Shown: positions 1-10,300, counted from the stretch's first letter. The stretch: 64,000 nt of DNA from Pseudobythopirellula maris (GCF_007859945.1 NZ_SJPQ01000001.1:682001-746000); one strand, 5' to 3'. Translations and numbers: made by a program. The notes: generated from the letters alone by a model not told the origin.

Positions 1-1721
1 GATGGACCCACGAGAAAGCGAACGACGAGCTCGCGATCGACCGCCGGATCGCGGTGGAGCAGGAGAGCCTCGACGCCGCCGACCTGGTGGTCACCAGCAC
101 CCGCCACGAGCGCGACGTGCAGTACGCCGACTACCGCCGCGACGAGACGCTCAAAGTCGAAGTGATCCCGCCCGGAACGGACCTCGATCGCTTCTTCCCG
201 TACTACGAGTACGATATCGCTGGTGGGGAGATCGACGAGCGGTTCAAGCAGGCCCGCATGCGGATGCACCACGAGTTGGGCCGCTTCCTCTACTCGCCCG
301 AGAAGCCGCTGATCTTGGCCCTCTGCCGCCCCGACCGCCGCAAGAACATCGGCGCCCTGATCGACGCTTACGGCGAGAGCAAAGAGCTGCAGGCGATCGC
401 CAACCTGGCCATCTTCGCCGGCATCCGCGAGGACATCGAGTCGATGCCCGAGAACGAGCAGCGAGTGCTCACCGACATGCTGCTCGCGATGGACCGCTAC
501 AACCTGTACGGCAAGATGGCGATCCCCAAGAACCACGGCTCGGAGTACGACGTGCCCGAGCTCTACCGCCTCGTGGCGGCGGGCGGCGGGGTTTTCGCCA
601 ACACGGCTTACATCGAGCTGTTCGGGCTCACGGCGATCGAGGCGACGGCCGTCGGCCTACCGTTTGTAGCCACCCAAGAAGGGGGGCCGCAGGACATCGT
701 CGAGAACTGCCGCAGCGGAGCCACGGTCGATGTGACCGACCGCGCTGAGCTGACCGACGCCCTGGTCCAGTCGCTGACCGATCGCAAGCTGTGGGAGCAG
801 CGTTCGAGCGACGGGGTGAACTTGGTTCGCAAGCACTACGCCTGGGAGACGCACTGCCGGCATTACCTCAAAGCGATCGAAGAGGTCCTGCAAGACGGCC
901 GCGAGCCTGCCCAATCGCCGGGACGCCGCGGGCCGAGCGTCGGCCGCCGTCTGGCCGAGGTCGAGCACTTGCTCATCACCGACATCGACAACACGCTGCT
1001 GGGCGACGACGAGGCGCTCGCCCAGTTGCTCGAACTGCTGCACGAGAACCGCGACCGCATCGGCTTTGGCGTCGCCACCGGCCGCTCGCCCGAGTTGGTC
1101 GAAGAGGTGCTCGCCGAATACGGCGTCGAAGAGATCGACGTGATCATCTCGTCGGTCGGCACCGAGGTGAGCTACGGCCGCCGCTTCGCCAGCGACCGCG
1201 GCTGGGCGAGTCACCTCCGTTCGCGATGGCGCCCCGACCGGGTGCGAGAAGCGCTCGACCCGCTCGGCTTCGTGTCGCTGCAAGAGGGCGTCGGCTCGCA
1301 GAGCGAGTTCAAGGTGAGCTACGACCTCGACGAGGGCGTGGCGGCCGAAGAGGCGATCCGGCTGGTCCGCGAATCGCTCGACAGCGTGCGGCTCGGCTAC
1401 TCGCTGGTCTTCTCGCACGGCACGTACATCGACGTGCTGCCGCTGCGGGCGTCGAAGGGCAAGGCGGTCCACTACGTGGCCAACAAGTGGGGAGTGCCGA
1501 TCGACCGCGTGCTGACGGCCGGCGACTCGGGCAACGACATCGACATGCTCAAGGGCGCCACGGCAGGCATCGTCGTGTCGAACCACGACGACCAAGTGGC
1601 CGCCTGGCGACGCAACAAGTCGGACCGTGTTTACATCGCCGACCGCCCTTCGGCGGGCGGGATCATCGACGGGCTCTCGCACTACGGCGTGCTGCACGCC
1701 AAGAACTACGCCGAAGTTTAG
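1..1721 (+). CDS. Sucrose-phosphate synthase with fused sucrose-phosphatase domain (5' truncated)
   Basis: The reading frame is open from base 3, so the true start lies outside the window. The N-terminal part resembles the C-terminal half of a GT4 (GT-B) sucrose-phosphate synthase: it contains PPGTDLDRFFPY, a nucleotide-sugar site stretch ELFGLTAIEATAVGLPFVAT, and EGGPQDIV. From about base 960 a HAD phosphatase domain follows, with the nucleophile motif DIDNT near base 980 and GDSGND near base 1522. Both phosphatase motifs are intact, so the protein may make sucrose-6-phosphate from UDP-glucose and fructose-6-phosphate and then dephosphorylate it. It lies 148 bp upstream of treZ on the same strand, which suggests joint compatible-solute synthesis. 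A mannosyl-type GT4 fused to a HAD domain is the alternative. Confidence 0.85.
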   Translation, partial: WTHEKANDELAIDRRIAVEQESLDAADLVVTSTRHERDVQYADYRRDETLKVEVIPPGTDLDRFFPYYEYDIAGGEIDERFKQARMRMHHELGRFLYSPEKPLILALCRPDRRKNIGALIDAYGESKELQAIANLAIFAGIREDIESMPENEQRVLTDMLLAMDRYNLYGKMAIPKNHGSEYDVPELYRLVAAGGGVFANTAYIELFGLTAIEATAVGLPFVATQEGGPQDIVENCRSGATVDVTDRAELTDALVQSLTDRKLWEQRSSDGVNLVRKHYAWETHCRHYLKAIEEVLQDGREPAQSPGRRGPSVGRRLAEVEHLLITDIDNTLLGDDEALAQLLELLHENRDRIGFGVATGRSPELVEEVLAEYGVEEIDVIISSVGTEVSYGRRFASDRGWASHLRSRWRPDRVREALDPLGFVSLQEGVGSQSEFKVSYDLDEGVAAEEAIRLVRESLDSVRLGYSLVFSHGTYIDVLPLRASKGKAVHYVANKWGVPIDRVLTAGDSGNDIDMLKGATAGIVVSNHDDQVAAWRRNKSDRVYIADRPSAGGIIDGLSHYGVLHAKNYAEV

Positions 1722-1869
1722 GGAGCGTTCTGCGTGGCGAGCCGCGTACAGTCAGGGTCGAGTGCGTGCTGGCGGTTGCCCCCGCCCACCACGCCGTTAG
1801 ATTAGGCCGAGTCGGCCCCCCCGCGCACGGGAGGCCTCGCCCGCCCCCCACCGCTACCTGAGTAAAGGC

Positions 1870-3756
1870 ATGAAACCGTCGGCCGAAGGATCGACCGAAC
1901 CCGTTCGCTCGCGCTTTGGCGCCACTCCCCTCGACGACGGCTCGACGCACTTTCGTGTTTGGGCGCCGCGTTGCGAGCGAGTCGAGGTGGTGATCGAAGG
2001 CGCCGGTGGGGGCGAGAGAGCGCCACGCGTCGCCCTGCTCGAATGCGACGAGCAGGGCTTCTTCCAAGCCTCCGTAGCGCAAACCCCGCCCGGCGCGCTC
2101 TACGGCTACCGCCTCGATGGCGGCCCGCTGCGACCCGACCCCGTTTCGCGGCATCAGCCCAACGGCGTGCACGGCTTGTCGGCGGTGATCGACCACGCGT
2201 CGTTTGGTTGGACCGACGCCGCTTGGCGCGGCGTCGCCAAGCGCAATCTCGTGATCTACGAGCTGCACGTTGGCGCGTTCACTGCAGAAGGGACGTTCGC
2301 GTCGGCGATCGGGCGGCTGGCGGAGCTCGTGGAGCTCGGCTTCACGGCGATCGAACTGATGCCGGTCGCGCAGACGCCCGGCCGCTGGAACTGGGGGTAC
2401 GACGGCGTGTCGCTCTACGCCCCGCGCAACACTTACGGCGGCCCGGAGGGGCTCAAGCAATTGGTCGACGCCTGCCACGCGGCCGGCCTCGCCGTGCTGC
2501 TCGACGTGGTCTACAACCACCTCGGTCCCGAAGGGAATTACCTGGCCGAGTTCGGACCGTATTTCACCCCCGACCGCAGCACGCCTTGGGGCGAGAGCTT
2601 CAACTACGACGGCCCGCAGTGCGAACAGGTGCGGCGGTTCGTGGTGGAGAACGCCCTCGAATGGCTCCGCGAGTACCACCTCGACGGGTTGCGTCTCGAC
2701 GCGGTCTTCTTCATGACCGACACGAGCGCATGGACGATCCTCGACGAAATCCGTGAGGCGACTTCGCGTTTCGCCGCCGCGGCAGGTCGGACCGTCCACC
2801 TTATTGCCGAGTCGAACCTGTACGACGCCGAGTTGCTGAAGGGCAAGACGCTCGAAGAAACCGAGACGTCGCCGCCCCGGCGCCGTGAGCCGTACGACGC
2901 GATATGGTGCGACTGCCTGATGCACGCGATCCACTCGCAGGCGTTGCCCCATCTGGAGCTCACCGACAAGCCTTACGGCGGCTCGGGCGACTTGGTGGCT
3001 TCGCTGAGGCATGGGTACGTTTACTCCGACCGACCGCCGGTGCGGACCGCCCCCGGAGAGCACGCGCGGCGCGGCCGCGACTGGTCGGACCACGACTGGC
3101 GCAGCTCGTTGGTCGTGGCGCTGCAAACGCACGATGCGGTCGGCAATCACCCGGCGGGTATGCGAGTGCATCAGCTCACGTCGACAGCCTTCAAGAAGGC
3201 CGCCGCCGCGCTGACGCTGCTGTCCCCTGGGATCCCGCTGGTCTTTATGGGTGAGGAATGCGCGGCGGAGGCGCCGTTCCTTTTTTTCGCCGACTTCGAA
3301 GACTCGGCGCTCCGACAAGCGGTCGACCACGGCCGGCGTGAGGAGTATCCGCAGCACGATTGGAGCGGTTCGATCGCCCCCTCGCACCCCGAGGCGTTCC
3401 GGCTCGCCAATTGCGGCGGCACAGCTCCCGGCGGCGACTCGCCCCACGATCCGGCCGTGCGGCAGTGGTATCGGCAACTGATTGCATTTCGCAAACTGGG
3501 CGTGGCCGAGGGTTGGCTGGCGGCCGATCGGATGCGGGTGTCACACGACTCCGGCCTCGATTTGTTTACGATCGTGTACGAAGGCCCGCAGGGCGGCGCC
3601 GCTACGATTCTCGCGAGGCTCACGCCGCTCGACAGAGAGTCTGCCCCTGTAAAATTCGAGCCGCCGGGCGTGGTGGTTCTCGACTCCCACGCCGGCGGCC
3701 CGAGTTGTGACGGTTTCCTGTTGCAGCCCCATCACGCGGTGGTCACGCGCGGCTGA
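1870..3756 (+). CDS. treZ: Malto-oligosyltrehalose trehalohydrolase
   Basis: This is a 628-residue GH13 enzyme. It begins with a CBM48-like beta domain (THFRVWAPRCERVEVVIEG), followed by a TIM barrel. The barrel shows IYELHVGAFT, VVYNHLGPEGNYL and the nucleophile region DGLRLDAVFF (Asp near residue 277). A general acid Glu lies near residue 314 (HLIAESNLYD), and the third acid is in QTHDAVGNH near residue 422. The HxGxFT and NHLGPEGNYL context is typical of TreZ rather than of glycogen branching enzyme or TreY. TreZ releases trehalose from maltooligosyl-trehalose made by TreY; no treY is in the window. The ATG at 1870 fits the family N-terminus. Its 3' end overlaps the convergent gene at 3743 by 14 bp. 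Confidence 0.88.
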   Translation: MKPSAEGSTEPVRSRFGATPLDDGSTHFRVWAPRCERVEVVIEGAGGGERAPRVALLECDEQGFFQASVAQTPPGALYGYRLDGGPLRPDPVSRHQPNGVHGLSAVIDHASFGWTDAAWRGVAKRNLVIYELHVGAFTAEGTFASAIGRLAELVELGFTAIELMPVAQTPGRWNWGYDGVSLYAPRNTYGGPEGLKQLVDACHAAGLAVLLDVVYNHLGPEGNYLAEFGPYFTPDRSTPWGESFNYDGPQCEQVRRFVVENALEWLREYHLDGLRLDAVFFMTDTSAWTILDEIREATSRFAAAAGRTVHLIAESNLYDAELLKGKTLEETETSPPRRREPYDAIWCDCLMHAIHSQALPHLELTDKPYGGSGDLVASLRHGYVYSDRPPVRTAPGEHARRGRDWSDHDWRSSLVVALQTHDAVGNHPAGMRVHQLTSTAFKKAAAALTLLSPGIPLVFMGEECAAEAPFLFFADFEDSALRQAVDHGRREEYPQHDWSGSIAPSHPEAFRLANCGGTAPGGDSPHDPAVRQWYRQLIAFRKLGVAEGWLAADRMRVSHDSGLDLFTIVYEGPQGGAATILARLTPLDRESAPVKFEPPGVVVLDSHAGGPSCDGFLLQPHHAVVTRG

Positions 3757-4513
3757 CGCTGCTGCCCGTTCCTGAGGGGTTGAGAACCTCGAGCGGCTGG
3801 GTCTTGCTGATGATGCCGCGGGCACGCTCGAGTTGCTTCTCGTCGCCCGTGGCGACCAACAACGCGTGGCCGCGACGCAGGTGCCACCTGAGGTTGCGGA
3901 GCGTGTCGTCGCGATAGGGCGGCATGAACAAGCCGGTCACCGTCGACCCTGCCAACACGCCGAGCACGGCGCCAACGCACAGCGCGAACATGGCGCTGCC
4001 GTAACTCGCCTCGTAGCCCTGGTGGAGGCCAAGACCCGCGAGCGCCCCGAGACACGCTCCGACTATAACGCCCTGCATGATGGATCGGTTGCGGGACGGT
4101 TGCGGTTCGGTGGGGGCGAGCATCTTCGCGGTGAGCGAGTCGGGATCGTTGATCACGACCACGTCGTTCGCGGCGACACGGTCGAGCCGCACACGCCGAC
4201 TAGCGACATCGGCCTCGGGGCGGTCGGCGTACACGGCGACCATGCCGGGCCTGTGCTCCTCCTCGGCGAGTTCGGATTCCATCCGCATCGCCTCAACTTC
4301 GAGCGTCTCTTCGTTTTGCTTGTGGCTGTCGCTCTCAACCTTGGCGTCGTGGTGACGCTTTTTCACCGCTTGGGCCCCGGCAACGGTTTGCGGCTGGGCC
4401 GTGTCGGGACTAGTGGCGCGAGCGGCGAAGCTAGCCTCGCCGGGGCTCACGCCCACAAGGTTTTGACTGTCAACGCTGGTGGTATCTACCGGCTGCTTGC
4501 TGTCGGCGTTCAT
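3743..4513 (-). CDS. Membrane protein with glycine-rich two-helix segment, function unknown
   Basis: The protein has 256 residues. The first 95 or so are hydrophilic, charged and probably disordered. A short folded stretch follows (VAVYADRPEADVA, VVVINDPDSLTAK), then two glycine/alanine-rich hydrophobic helices at about residues 145-195 and a basic C-terminus (LRWHLRRGHALLVATGD). The C-terminal sentence resembles proteins that describe a per-residue stress or DUF1269-like domain, but no family can be assigned with certainty. A clear GGAGG ribosome-binding site precedes the ATG at 4513. It sits among other small stress-type genes and overlaps treZ tail to tail. A role in membrane stress is inference only. 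Confidence 0.7.
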   Translation of the reverse strand: MNADSKQPVDTTSVDSQNLVGVSPGEASFAARATSPDTAQPQTVAGAQAVKKRHHDAKVESDSHKQNEETLEVEAMRMESELAEEEHRPGMVAVYADRPEADVASRRVRLDRVAANDVVVINDPDSLTAKMLAPTEPQPSRNRSIMQGVIVGACLGALAGLGLHQGYEASYGSAMFALCVGAVLGVLAGSTVTGLFMPPYRDDTLRNLRWHLRRGHALLVATGDEKQLERARGIISKTQPLEVLNPSGTGSSVSRA

Positions 4514-4787
4514 TGTGGGGCCTCCGCTTCTTCGTGATCCCGCTCAGGCGGAGAACAACATGGCGTGCGAAACGCTACTCGTTCTCAATGCTGCTGAGAC
4601 AGGGATTGTGATGGGTTAACGTAGAAGGGTTGAAGTGCAATCCTCGCGCCTAAAACGGTTCGTTTATCCGCAGCAGCGTGTATCCACAAGCAAACAAGCC
4701 AAATCAGGCGCGCCGATTGCTCCCCTGATTGGCTTAATCAATCGCCAATACGGGCGCCACAAGCACACTGATTCAGGAGCGATCAAC

Positions 4788-5279
4788 ATGGCTGACGATC
4801 TGCACAAGAAGTTTCACCACCTGCTCGAAGGATTCACCGACGGCGTGCTTGTCACGCAGGGCGGCGATGGCCCGATGATCGGACGACCCATGCAGGTCTG
4901 CCAAATCGACGACGACTGTGACTTGTGGTTTGTGACCGGCTCGGAATCGGCCAAAGTCGACGACGTCAAAGAAGACAGCCGTGTACTGGTCGTCTTCCAG
5001 GACTCGGGCCGCTACCTCACGGTCAACGGCGCGGCTTCGCTCGTGCGCGATCGCTCCAAGGTGCAAGAACTGTGGAACGAAAGCTGGCGGGTGTGGTTCC
5101 CTAACGGCCCGGACGACCCCACCTTGGTGCTTCTGCGTGTGAAGGCGACGGACGGCCAGTTCTGGGACCAGGGCGGCTTTCGCGGCCTCACATACGCCAT
5201 CGAGGCCGGCCGCGCTTATTGGAAAGGTGAGACTCCGGAACTCCCGGAGGACATGCACGCTAAGGTCAACCTCGACTGA
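4788..5279 (+). CDS. Pyridoxamine 5'-phosphate oxidase-family general stress protein
   Basis: From ATG 4788 the protein is 163 residues. An AGGAG site at 4775-4779 supports this start over in-frame upstream codons that would begin near 4635. The fold signature is that of the general stress protein 26 / pyridoxamine phosphate oxidase-like group, a split-barrel flavin or F420 binder: IGRPMQV, CDLWFVTGSESAKVDDV, RVLVVFQDSGRYLTVNG and the tryptophan-rich end SWRVWFPNGPDDPTLVLLRV. Family members bind FMN and are often induced by stress; the substrate is unknown. A strong intrinsic terminator follows at 5306-5334. Confidence 0.85.
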   Translation: MADDLHKKFHHLLEGFTDGVLVTQGGDGPMIGRPMQVCQIDDDCDLWFVTGSESAKVDDVKEDSRVLVVFQDSGRYLTVNGAASLVRDRSKVQELWNESWRVWFPNGPDDPTLVLLRVKATDGQFWDQGGFRGLTYAIEAGRAYWKGETPELPEDMHAKVNLD

Positions 5280-5305
5280 AAAGTTAGCAACCCGCCTGGC
5301 GAACG

Positions 5306-5334
5306 CCGGCGCCCATACGGGCGCCGGTTTTTCT
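5306..5334 (+). terminator. Intrinsic terminator of the stress-protein gene
   Basis: A perfect 9-bp stem (CCGGCGCCC with GGGCGCCGG) encloses an ATAC loop and is followed directly by TTTTTCT. It lies 27 bp after the stop codon at 5279. Confidence 0.9.
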
Positions 5335-5387
5335 ATAAACCCCGTCTGCGAGCAACTTGCGACAACAGCACGAACTTAGCTACGCAA

Positions 5388-5421
5388 AAAAGCCGCTGGG
5401 CTCAAGAGCCCAGCGGCTTTT
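5388..5421 (-). terminator. Bidirectional intrinsic terminator
   Basis: A perfect 16-bp inverted repeat (arms 5388-5403 and 5406-5421) has a two-base centre. It is flanked by A residues on the left (5386-5391) and T residues on the right, so it can end transcription from either side. It lies 33 bp beyond the stop of the leftward DUF2383 gene, which is its likely user. Confidence 0.88.
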
Positions 5422-5454
5422 GTTTTGCAGTCTGCCTGTGGCAAAATACTAGGT

Positions 5455-5931
5455 TCAGCTGCCTGCACGGTGCTGATCGCGCAGGTCACGGACCTTGTCG
5501 TGGATCCGCTTGACCGATTCGTGCTGCTGGGCGATGAGGTCGTGGGCGGGGGTGCCAACCACGTCCTTGAGCGCCTCTTCGTAGGCGTCTTTGATGACGT
5601 CCTCGCCGCGCTCGGCCTCTTCGAGTGCCGTGCCCATGCTGTCGCTGGTGCACGCGTCGCGAACGCTGAGCCACGCCCGGTGGGCGGCGGCCAGGTAGCT
5701 GCCGTCTTCCTCTTCGGGGCCATCGTTCCACTCGATCTGAGTGGCCAGCACTTCGGCCTGCTCGCGACGGTCGCGCGCGATGCCGGTGAAAGCGTCTTTG
5801 AGGGTCGGGTTCTTCACGATCGCCGCACACTCCTCAAAACCTTTCGCCGAGTCGACGTTGAGCCGGCGTAGCTCACGGAGTTTGCTGAGCGTTTCGTCCT
5901 TCAGTCCAACAACGGCGTTGGCGGTAGTCAT
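5455..5931 (-). CDS. DUF2383 / PA2169-family four-helix-bundle protein
   Basis: The protein has 158 residues, is all-helical and acidic, with no signal peptide. It shows the ferritin-like pattern of the DUF2383/PA2169 family: repeated helices with ExxR and ExxH spacing, such as LNVDSAKGFEECAA, ARDRREQAEVLATQI and LIAQQHESVKRIHDKVRDL. Members are small cytoplasmic proteins often found beside stress genes; no enzymatic activity is established. A perfect AAGGAGG site at 5937-5943 lies 5 nt before the ATG at 5931, which is unusual for this window. It has its own terminator at 5388-5421, so it is probably monocistronic. Confidence 0.82.
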   Translation of the reverse strand: MTTANAVVGLKDETLSKLRELRRLNVDSAKGFEECAAIVKNPTLKDAFTGIARDRREQAEVLATQIEWNDGPEEEDGSYLAAAHRAWLSVRDACTSDSMGTALEEAERGEDVIKDAYEEALKDVVGTPAHDLIAQQHESVKRIHDKVRDLRDQHRAGS

Positions 5932-6070
5932 AGGGGCCTCCTTACAAGGTTAGTCGTATACCCGCCGTTTGCTCGCACGCGGGGGGCTTTTCTTTGATGG
6001 CCACGGCAATCAGCCGGGCGAGTACGCCACTTTGTTCCAGGTCTCTAGGCTTGAGCTGTAAGGCATTTCA

Positions 6071-6098
6071 AGCGAGGGCCATGCAATCGGCCCCCGCT
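6071..6098 (-). terminator. Possible terminator hairpin after the YqaE gene
   Basis: Ten-base arms (6071-6080 and 6089-6098) pair with one mismatch just downstream of the leftward stop at 6107. There is no T-run, so this could be a weak or factor-dependent terminator. Confidence 0.35.
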
Positions 6099-6106
6099 AT
6101 CCGCGA

Positions 6107-6292
6107 TCAACGAGAGAAGATCACGTAGACCGCATGGACGATGCCCGGGATAAAGCCGAACAGCGTGAGCACGATGTTGATCCAGAAGTGCATTCCGAGA
6201 CCAACCTCCATCGCCACGCCTACGGGCGGCAGGAAGATGGCGAGCAAGAGCTTGACAGGGTCGAGCGGTTCTACACCAGCGTTGGCGGCCAT
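6107..6292 (-). CDS. Pmp3/YqaE-family small membrane protein
   Basis: This 61-residue protein has two membrane helices. It carries the Pmp3/YqaE/UPF0057 signature: LLAIFLPPVGVAMEVG in helix 1, then FWINIVLTLFGFIPGIVHAVYVI in broken form across helix 2. Family members are stress-induced plasma-membrane proteolipids linked to membrane potential and salt tolerance. The start at ATG 6292 is chosen because AAGGAG (6300-6305) lies 7 nt upstream; a longer in-frame extension to 6481 lacks any family similarity. It belongs to the cluster of small stress genes with strong ribosome-binding sites. Confidence 0.9.
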   Translation of the reverse strand: MAANAGVEPLDPVKLLLAIFLPPVGVAMEVGLGMHFWINIVLTLFGFIPGIVHAVYVIFSR

Positions 6293-6640
6293 GTTTGTTC
6301 TCCTTGAGTATCTTGAGTAATTAGTGAACACGATAATGTTCTGTGAGGTCGCCGCGTTGAGCGACAAGAGTGAGTAGTGCAATTGCCTTGCCAAAGCCGA
6401 TCGCTGCGGAAGATACGCCTCATTGGCGGCGACATCACGCATTTCGGATCGCCAGCTCTTCACCGACCGGGCGCGAAGCACGCAGAGTGGTCATCCAGAA
6501 CGCAACTCGAACACCACGTTCTTACCAGCTCGCTGCGAGCGCATAAAAAAAACGGCCCCGAGGAGGGTCTCCTCGGGACCGTTGCAACTAGAACAGTCTG
6601 CACGCCGATGGCGTCGTTACGCGAATGGATGATCGACCGA
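6293..6640. other. Intergenic region between two leftward stress genes
   Basis: This stretch holds the YqaE ribosome-binding site, presumably its promoter, and the terminator of the upstream lipoprotein gene at 6551-6583. Open frames crossing it have no coding character. No promoter hexamers stand out. Confidence 0.5.
6544..6583 (-). terminator. Intrinsic terminator of the small lipoprotein gene
   Basis: Fifteen-base arms at 6551-6565 and 6569-6583 pair with one G-U wobble. On the leftward transcript they are followed by a run of U (A residues at 6545-6552). It lies 58 bp past the stop at 6641. Confidence 0.85.
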
Positions 6641-6949
6641 TCACTCGGAGTCGACGTTCACGTTGGTGTCGCCCGTCAGCGGGTCTTCACCCACTTGCAC
6701 GTCACCGAGCGGCGTGCGGATGTCGACCTTCTCTTCGTCGGGCGTGAGGTTGTCGACCGGCTCGCGGACCGACTCGTCGGCGTCTTCGAGCAGCGCTTCG
6801 TCTCGCTCGCCGTCGATCTCAACGTCCGACGCGTCGTCCTCGATGACCGGCTTCTCGGTGGTGTAGGTGTCGCCCTGCTGGCAACCGCTCACCAACCCAA
6901 CGCCGGCAGCAAGGAACAACGCGACAGCGTAACGGTGGAACAAGGACAT
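6641..6949 (-). CDS. Small acidic lipoprotein, function unknown
   Basis: From ATG 6949 the protein is 102 residues. A GGGAGA site lies at 6956-6961. The N-terminus is a lipoprotein signal: basic-poor start, hydrophobic AVALFLAAGVGLVSGC, with the lipobox LVSGC placing the lipidated Cys near residue 23. The mature part is strongly acidic, rich in Asp and Glu, with no recognisable domain; it includes PLGDVQVGEDPLTGDTNV. Membrane anchoring is well supported but function is unknown. It has its own terminator and sits between the Pmp3 gene and the mechanosensitive channel, consistent with a cell-envelope stress role (inference). Confidence 0.8.
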   Translation of the reverse strand: MSLFHRYAVALFLAAGVGLVSGCQQGDTYTTEKPVIEDDASDVEIDGERDEALLEDADESVREPVDNLTPDEEKVDIRTPLGDVQVGEDPLTGDTNVNVDSE

Positions 6950-7387
6950 GCTATTTCTCCCAGAAAAGTGGAATGGGTCGGATCTCAAGAGACGGCGGCG
7001 CCGCCCCTCTCCGGCTCGTGTTTCGGCTCAGTGAATCGTAGGTCACCCCAGGCAGCCGCTAGCAATAGCCGCTCTGAGGCATCAACTGGTTCTCACTAAA
7101 GCAACCGCTGTGCCAGCCCGGCGGCGGGCCTTGGATCGCTGGGAAACAGCACCCCCAATCTGCCAGGCCTGGCGGCTACCTAACCCAAGTGGTCGCCTTG
7201 CGACCAGAAATCTGCCCGTTGGCGAGCCCTCGACCGACGCCAAGGGGTTTGCGCTAAGGTTGGTTCAGCGCTGGCGACAACGCCCCATACCGCTTACTTT
7301 TGTGAGTCAGACGGGTCCGCCGCAGTGAGTTTGGCGCCCGCACATGCATCTTTGCACTCGGTTTTTGCATTCGGGAAGAGCAAGCGT
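6950..7387. other. Intergenic region between divergent lipoprotein and channel genes
   Basis: Promoters for both flanking genes should lie here. No convincing -35/-10 pair, small gene or repeat is visible. A 72-codon rightward open frame at 7110-7328 has no ribosome-binding site and no family features. Confidence 0.4.
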
Positions 7388-10300
7388 ATGAGACCAGGGT
7401 GGGTCGCAGATTGGCTAAACGCCGTCATTCGAGGGGGCGCCGTGTGGCTTTACGCCGCTGTGCTCGTCGTCGTGGGGCTGTCGTGGGGCGCCGCGCCACG
7501 GGTGGCGCAGGGACAGGAGCCTTCCGCCGAGACGGCCCCGTTGCCGTCAGCCGCGGCAGACGACTCTGGGATCACGGTCGATCGGCTCGAACAGCTCGTT
7601 GCCGAAGCCGAGCAGAACGCCGCACTCGACGAAGAGACCCGCAAGCAGGTCGCGGGTGTCTACCGGTCGGCGCTGGCCGAGTTGCAGGCGGCCGCCGCCC
7701 ACGCCTCCCGGGGCGAGAGCTTCGCCGCCGACGCCCAATCCGCCATGGCTCGGGCCGAAGAGGCCAAGCAGAAGATCGAGGAGCTCAAGTCCAAGGAGCC
7801 GACCATCGAGAGCGACGGCTCGCTCACCGACTTGGAGCAGCAACTCGCCAAGCTCGAGCTGACCCTGGCCAACCGCAAGAAGGCCCGCACGGCCGCCGCC
7901 GCCGAGTCGCAAACCCGGGTCCAACGGCGCAAGGAGATCCGCGCCCGGACAGTCGCCCTCGAGGAGCTGCTCACCGATCTGCAGAACGAGAAGACCCAGC
8001 TTTCCGCGTCCGAGCCGGGGCCCGTGACGATGGCCCGTCGGGCGCTCGTCGAGGCCCGCACGAAATCGGCCGAGGAGGAGCTGCCCACCCTCGAACGCGA
8101 ACTCTTGAAGTACGACGCCGAGGAGGCGGCCGGCCTGGTGCGGCTGGGCGTCGACCTGACGACCCTGCAGGCCGGATTCACCGAGAAGCGGATCGCCATG
8201 CTGCAGGAGCGAGTGAACAGCGAGCGCGAGGCCGACGCCGCGCGTTCGGTGCGTGAGGCCCGCGAGAGCGCCGTGGCCGTCGATCCGATGCTGCGCAGCC
8301 TGGCCGAGCGAAACCAGCAACTGACCGAGACCTCCAAAGAGGTGGTCGACTCGCTCGCGTTGGCCAAGAGCGAGCTGAAGGCCACGACGGCCGTGCTTGA
8401 CGAGTTTCGCCAGCAGTACGAGCGGACCCACGAAAAGGAGGAGCAGGTCGGGCTGACCAGCTCGATCGGCGCGCTGCTGCGCAAGCAGCGTACGGCGTTG
8501 CCCGAGGTGAGCGAGCTCCGCGCCGCCGTGGCGAGCCGGCAGTCGATTATCAACGAGATCCAGTACGAACTCTTCGAGTACGAGGAGGAACGCGACGACC
8601 TGGCCGCCCTGGGGTCCCGTTCGAACGGATCGCTGGCCGACTCGGACACGCAAGACGCCGCCGGCGCCGAGTTCGAGGCCGCCTCTCAAGAGCTGCTAGA
8701 GAAGAAACGCGAGTATCTCGACACGCTGATCTACAACACGAGCCAATACTTCGACACGCTGGTTGACCTGAACATAACCGACTTGCGGCTGGTCAAGCTC
8801 GCCGAGGAGTACGAGCGGTTCATCGACGAACGCGTGCTGTGGATCCGCAGCGGGCGGCTGCTGTCGCTCGACGAGGGGCTAGACGAGTCCGACGCGTGGC
8901 TCCTCAGCCCGCTCAAGTGGTCCGAGTTGACGAAGCGGCTGCTTGCCGACACGAGCCGCAACTGGGCGCTCTACTGCACGGCGGGGTTGGTGTTCGTCGT
9001 GCTGCTAGCGCGCCGTCGCAACCACCGCCGGGCCGTGCTCGATGCGGGCGTGCAGGCGCAGAAATCGACCTGCCGATCGCTCGAACCGACCGCCCGCGCC
9101 CTGGCCCTCACGGCGGTGGTGGCGATGCTCTGGCCGCTAGTCGGGGTGTTCCTGGGCTGGCGGCTAAGCGAGGCGGCGCTCGGGTCGCCCTTCACCAGGG
9201 CGGTCGGCGTCGGGTTGCTTTACCTCAGCGCGCTCGCGGCGCCGCTCGAGTTCTTCCGCCAAGTCTGCCGGCCGCGTGGGCTGGGCGAGGCCCACTTCGG
9301 CTGGAACGAGGGGAACACCAAACAGATCCGCAAGGAGCTGCGTTGGTTCCTCACCATGGGCGGGCCGTTCGCCTTCGTCACGGCCACGATCATGGCGAGC
9401 GACCCCAGCCACAGCCGCGGCGCGCTGGAACGCTGCTCTTTCTTCGTCGGCATGGTGATCGTCGCTACGCTGATCTACCGCCTGCTGCGGCCCAGCGGCG
9501 TGGTGCGCGAGTACCTAAAGCATCGGCAGGAGGGCTGGATCAACCGCCTCCGACACTTCTGGATCACGGCTTGTGTCGGCTTGCCGCTGCTGCTCGCCAC
9601 TCTCGCGATCTGGGGCTACTACTACACGGCCAAGGTCTTGGCTTGGCGGCTGTTCGTAACCTGCTTCTTCGCGATGGTGCTGGTCGTCTCGCGGGCCGTG
9701 CTTTTCCGCATGCTGCTGTTGCGACGCCGCTTCCTGAGCATGGAACAGGCCCGCAAGCGGGCCGCCGACCAGCAGGAGGCGGGCTCCAACATCGCCGGCA
9801 TCGTGGCCGAAGACCCCACGTCGGACATCACCGCCCAGAACGTGCAGGCGATGCGTCTGTTGTCGACCGGGCTCTACGCCGTGTCGCTGGTCGGTATGTG
9901 GCTTATCTGGTCGCCGGTGCTGCCCGCGCTGAGCCGGCTGGACGAGTACGTGCTGTGGACCACCGGATCGGACTACCCCGTGGCGGCCGCACCCGCCGAT
10001 TCGGCCGAATCGGAGCCAAGCCTCACGCCGGGCGCCCCGATGCCGATGCCGGCGACCGCGCGCGGCTATCAGGCTGGCGACAAGACCGTGGTTGCGGTCT
10101 CGGACTTGGCGGCCGCCATCCTCGTGGCGTTCGTCACGTTCGTGCTCGCGCGCAACGGGCCCGGGCTCCTGGAGATGTCGGTCCTCAGGCAACTGCCGTT
10201 CGACGCGTCGGTCCGTTACGCCATCACCACGCTGGTGAGTTACATCATCGTGCTGGTGGGAGTGATCATCGCCTTCTCGACGATCGGCCTACGCTGGTCG

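Noticed and set aside
1663-3477. A 604-codon minus-strand open frame opposite treZ
   Set aside because: TreZ on the plus strand has full catalytic motifs; the opposite frame has none.
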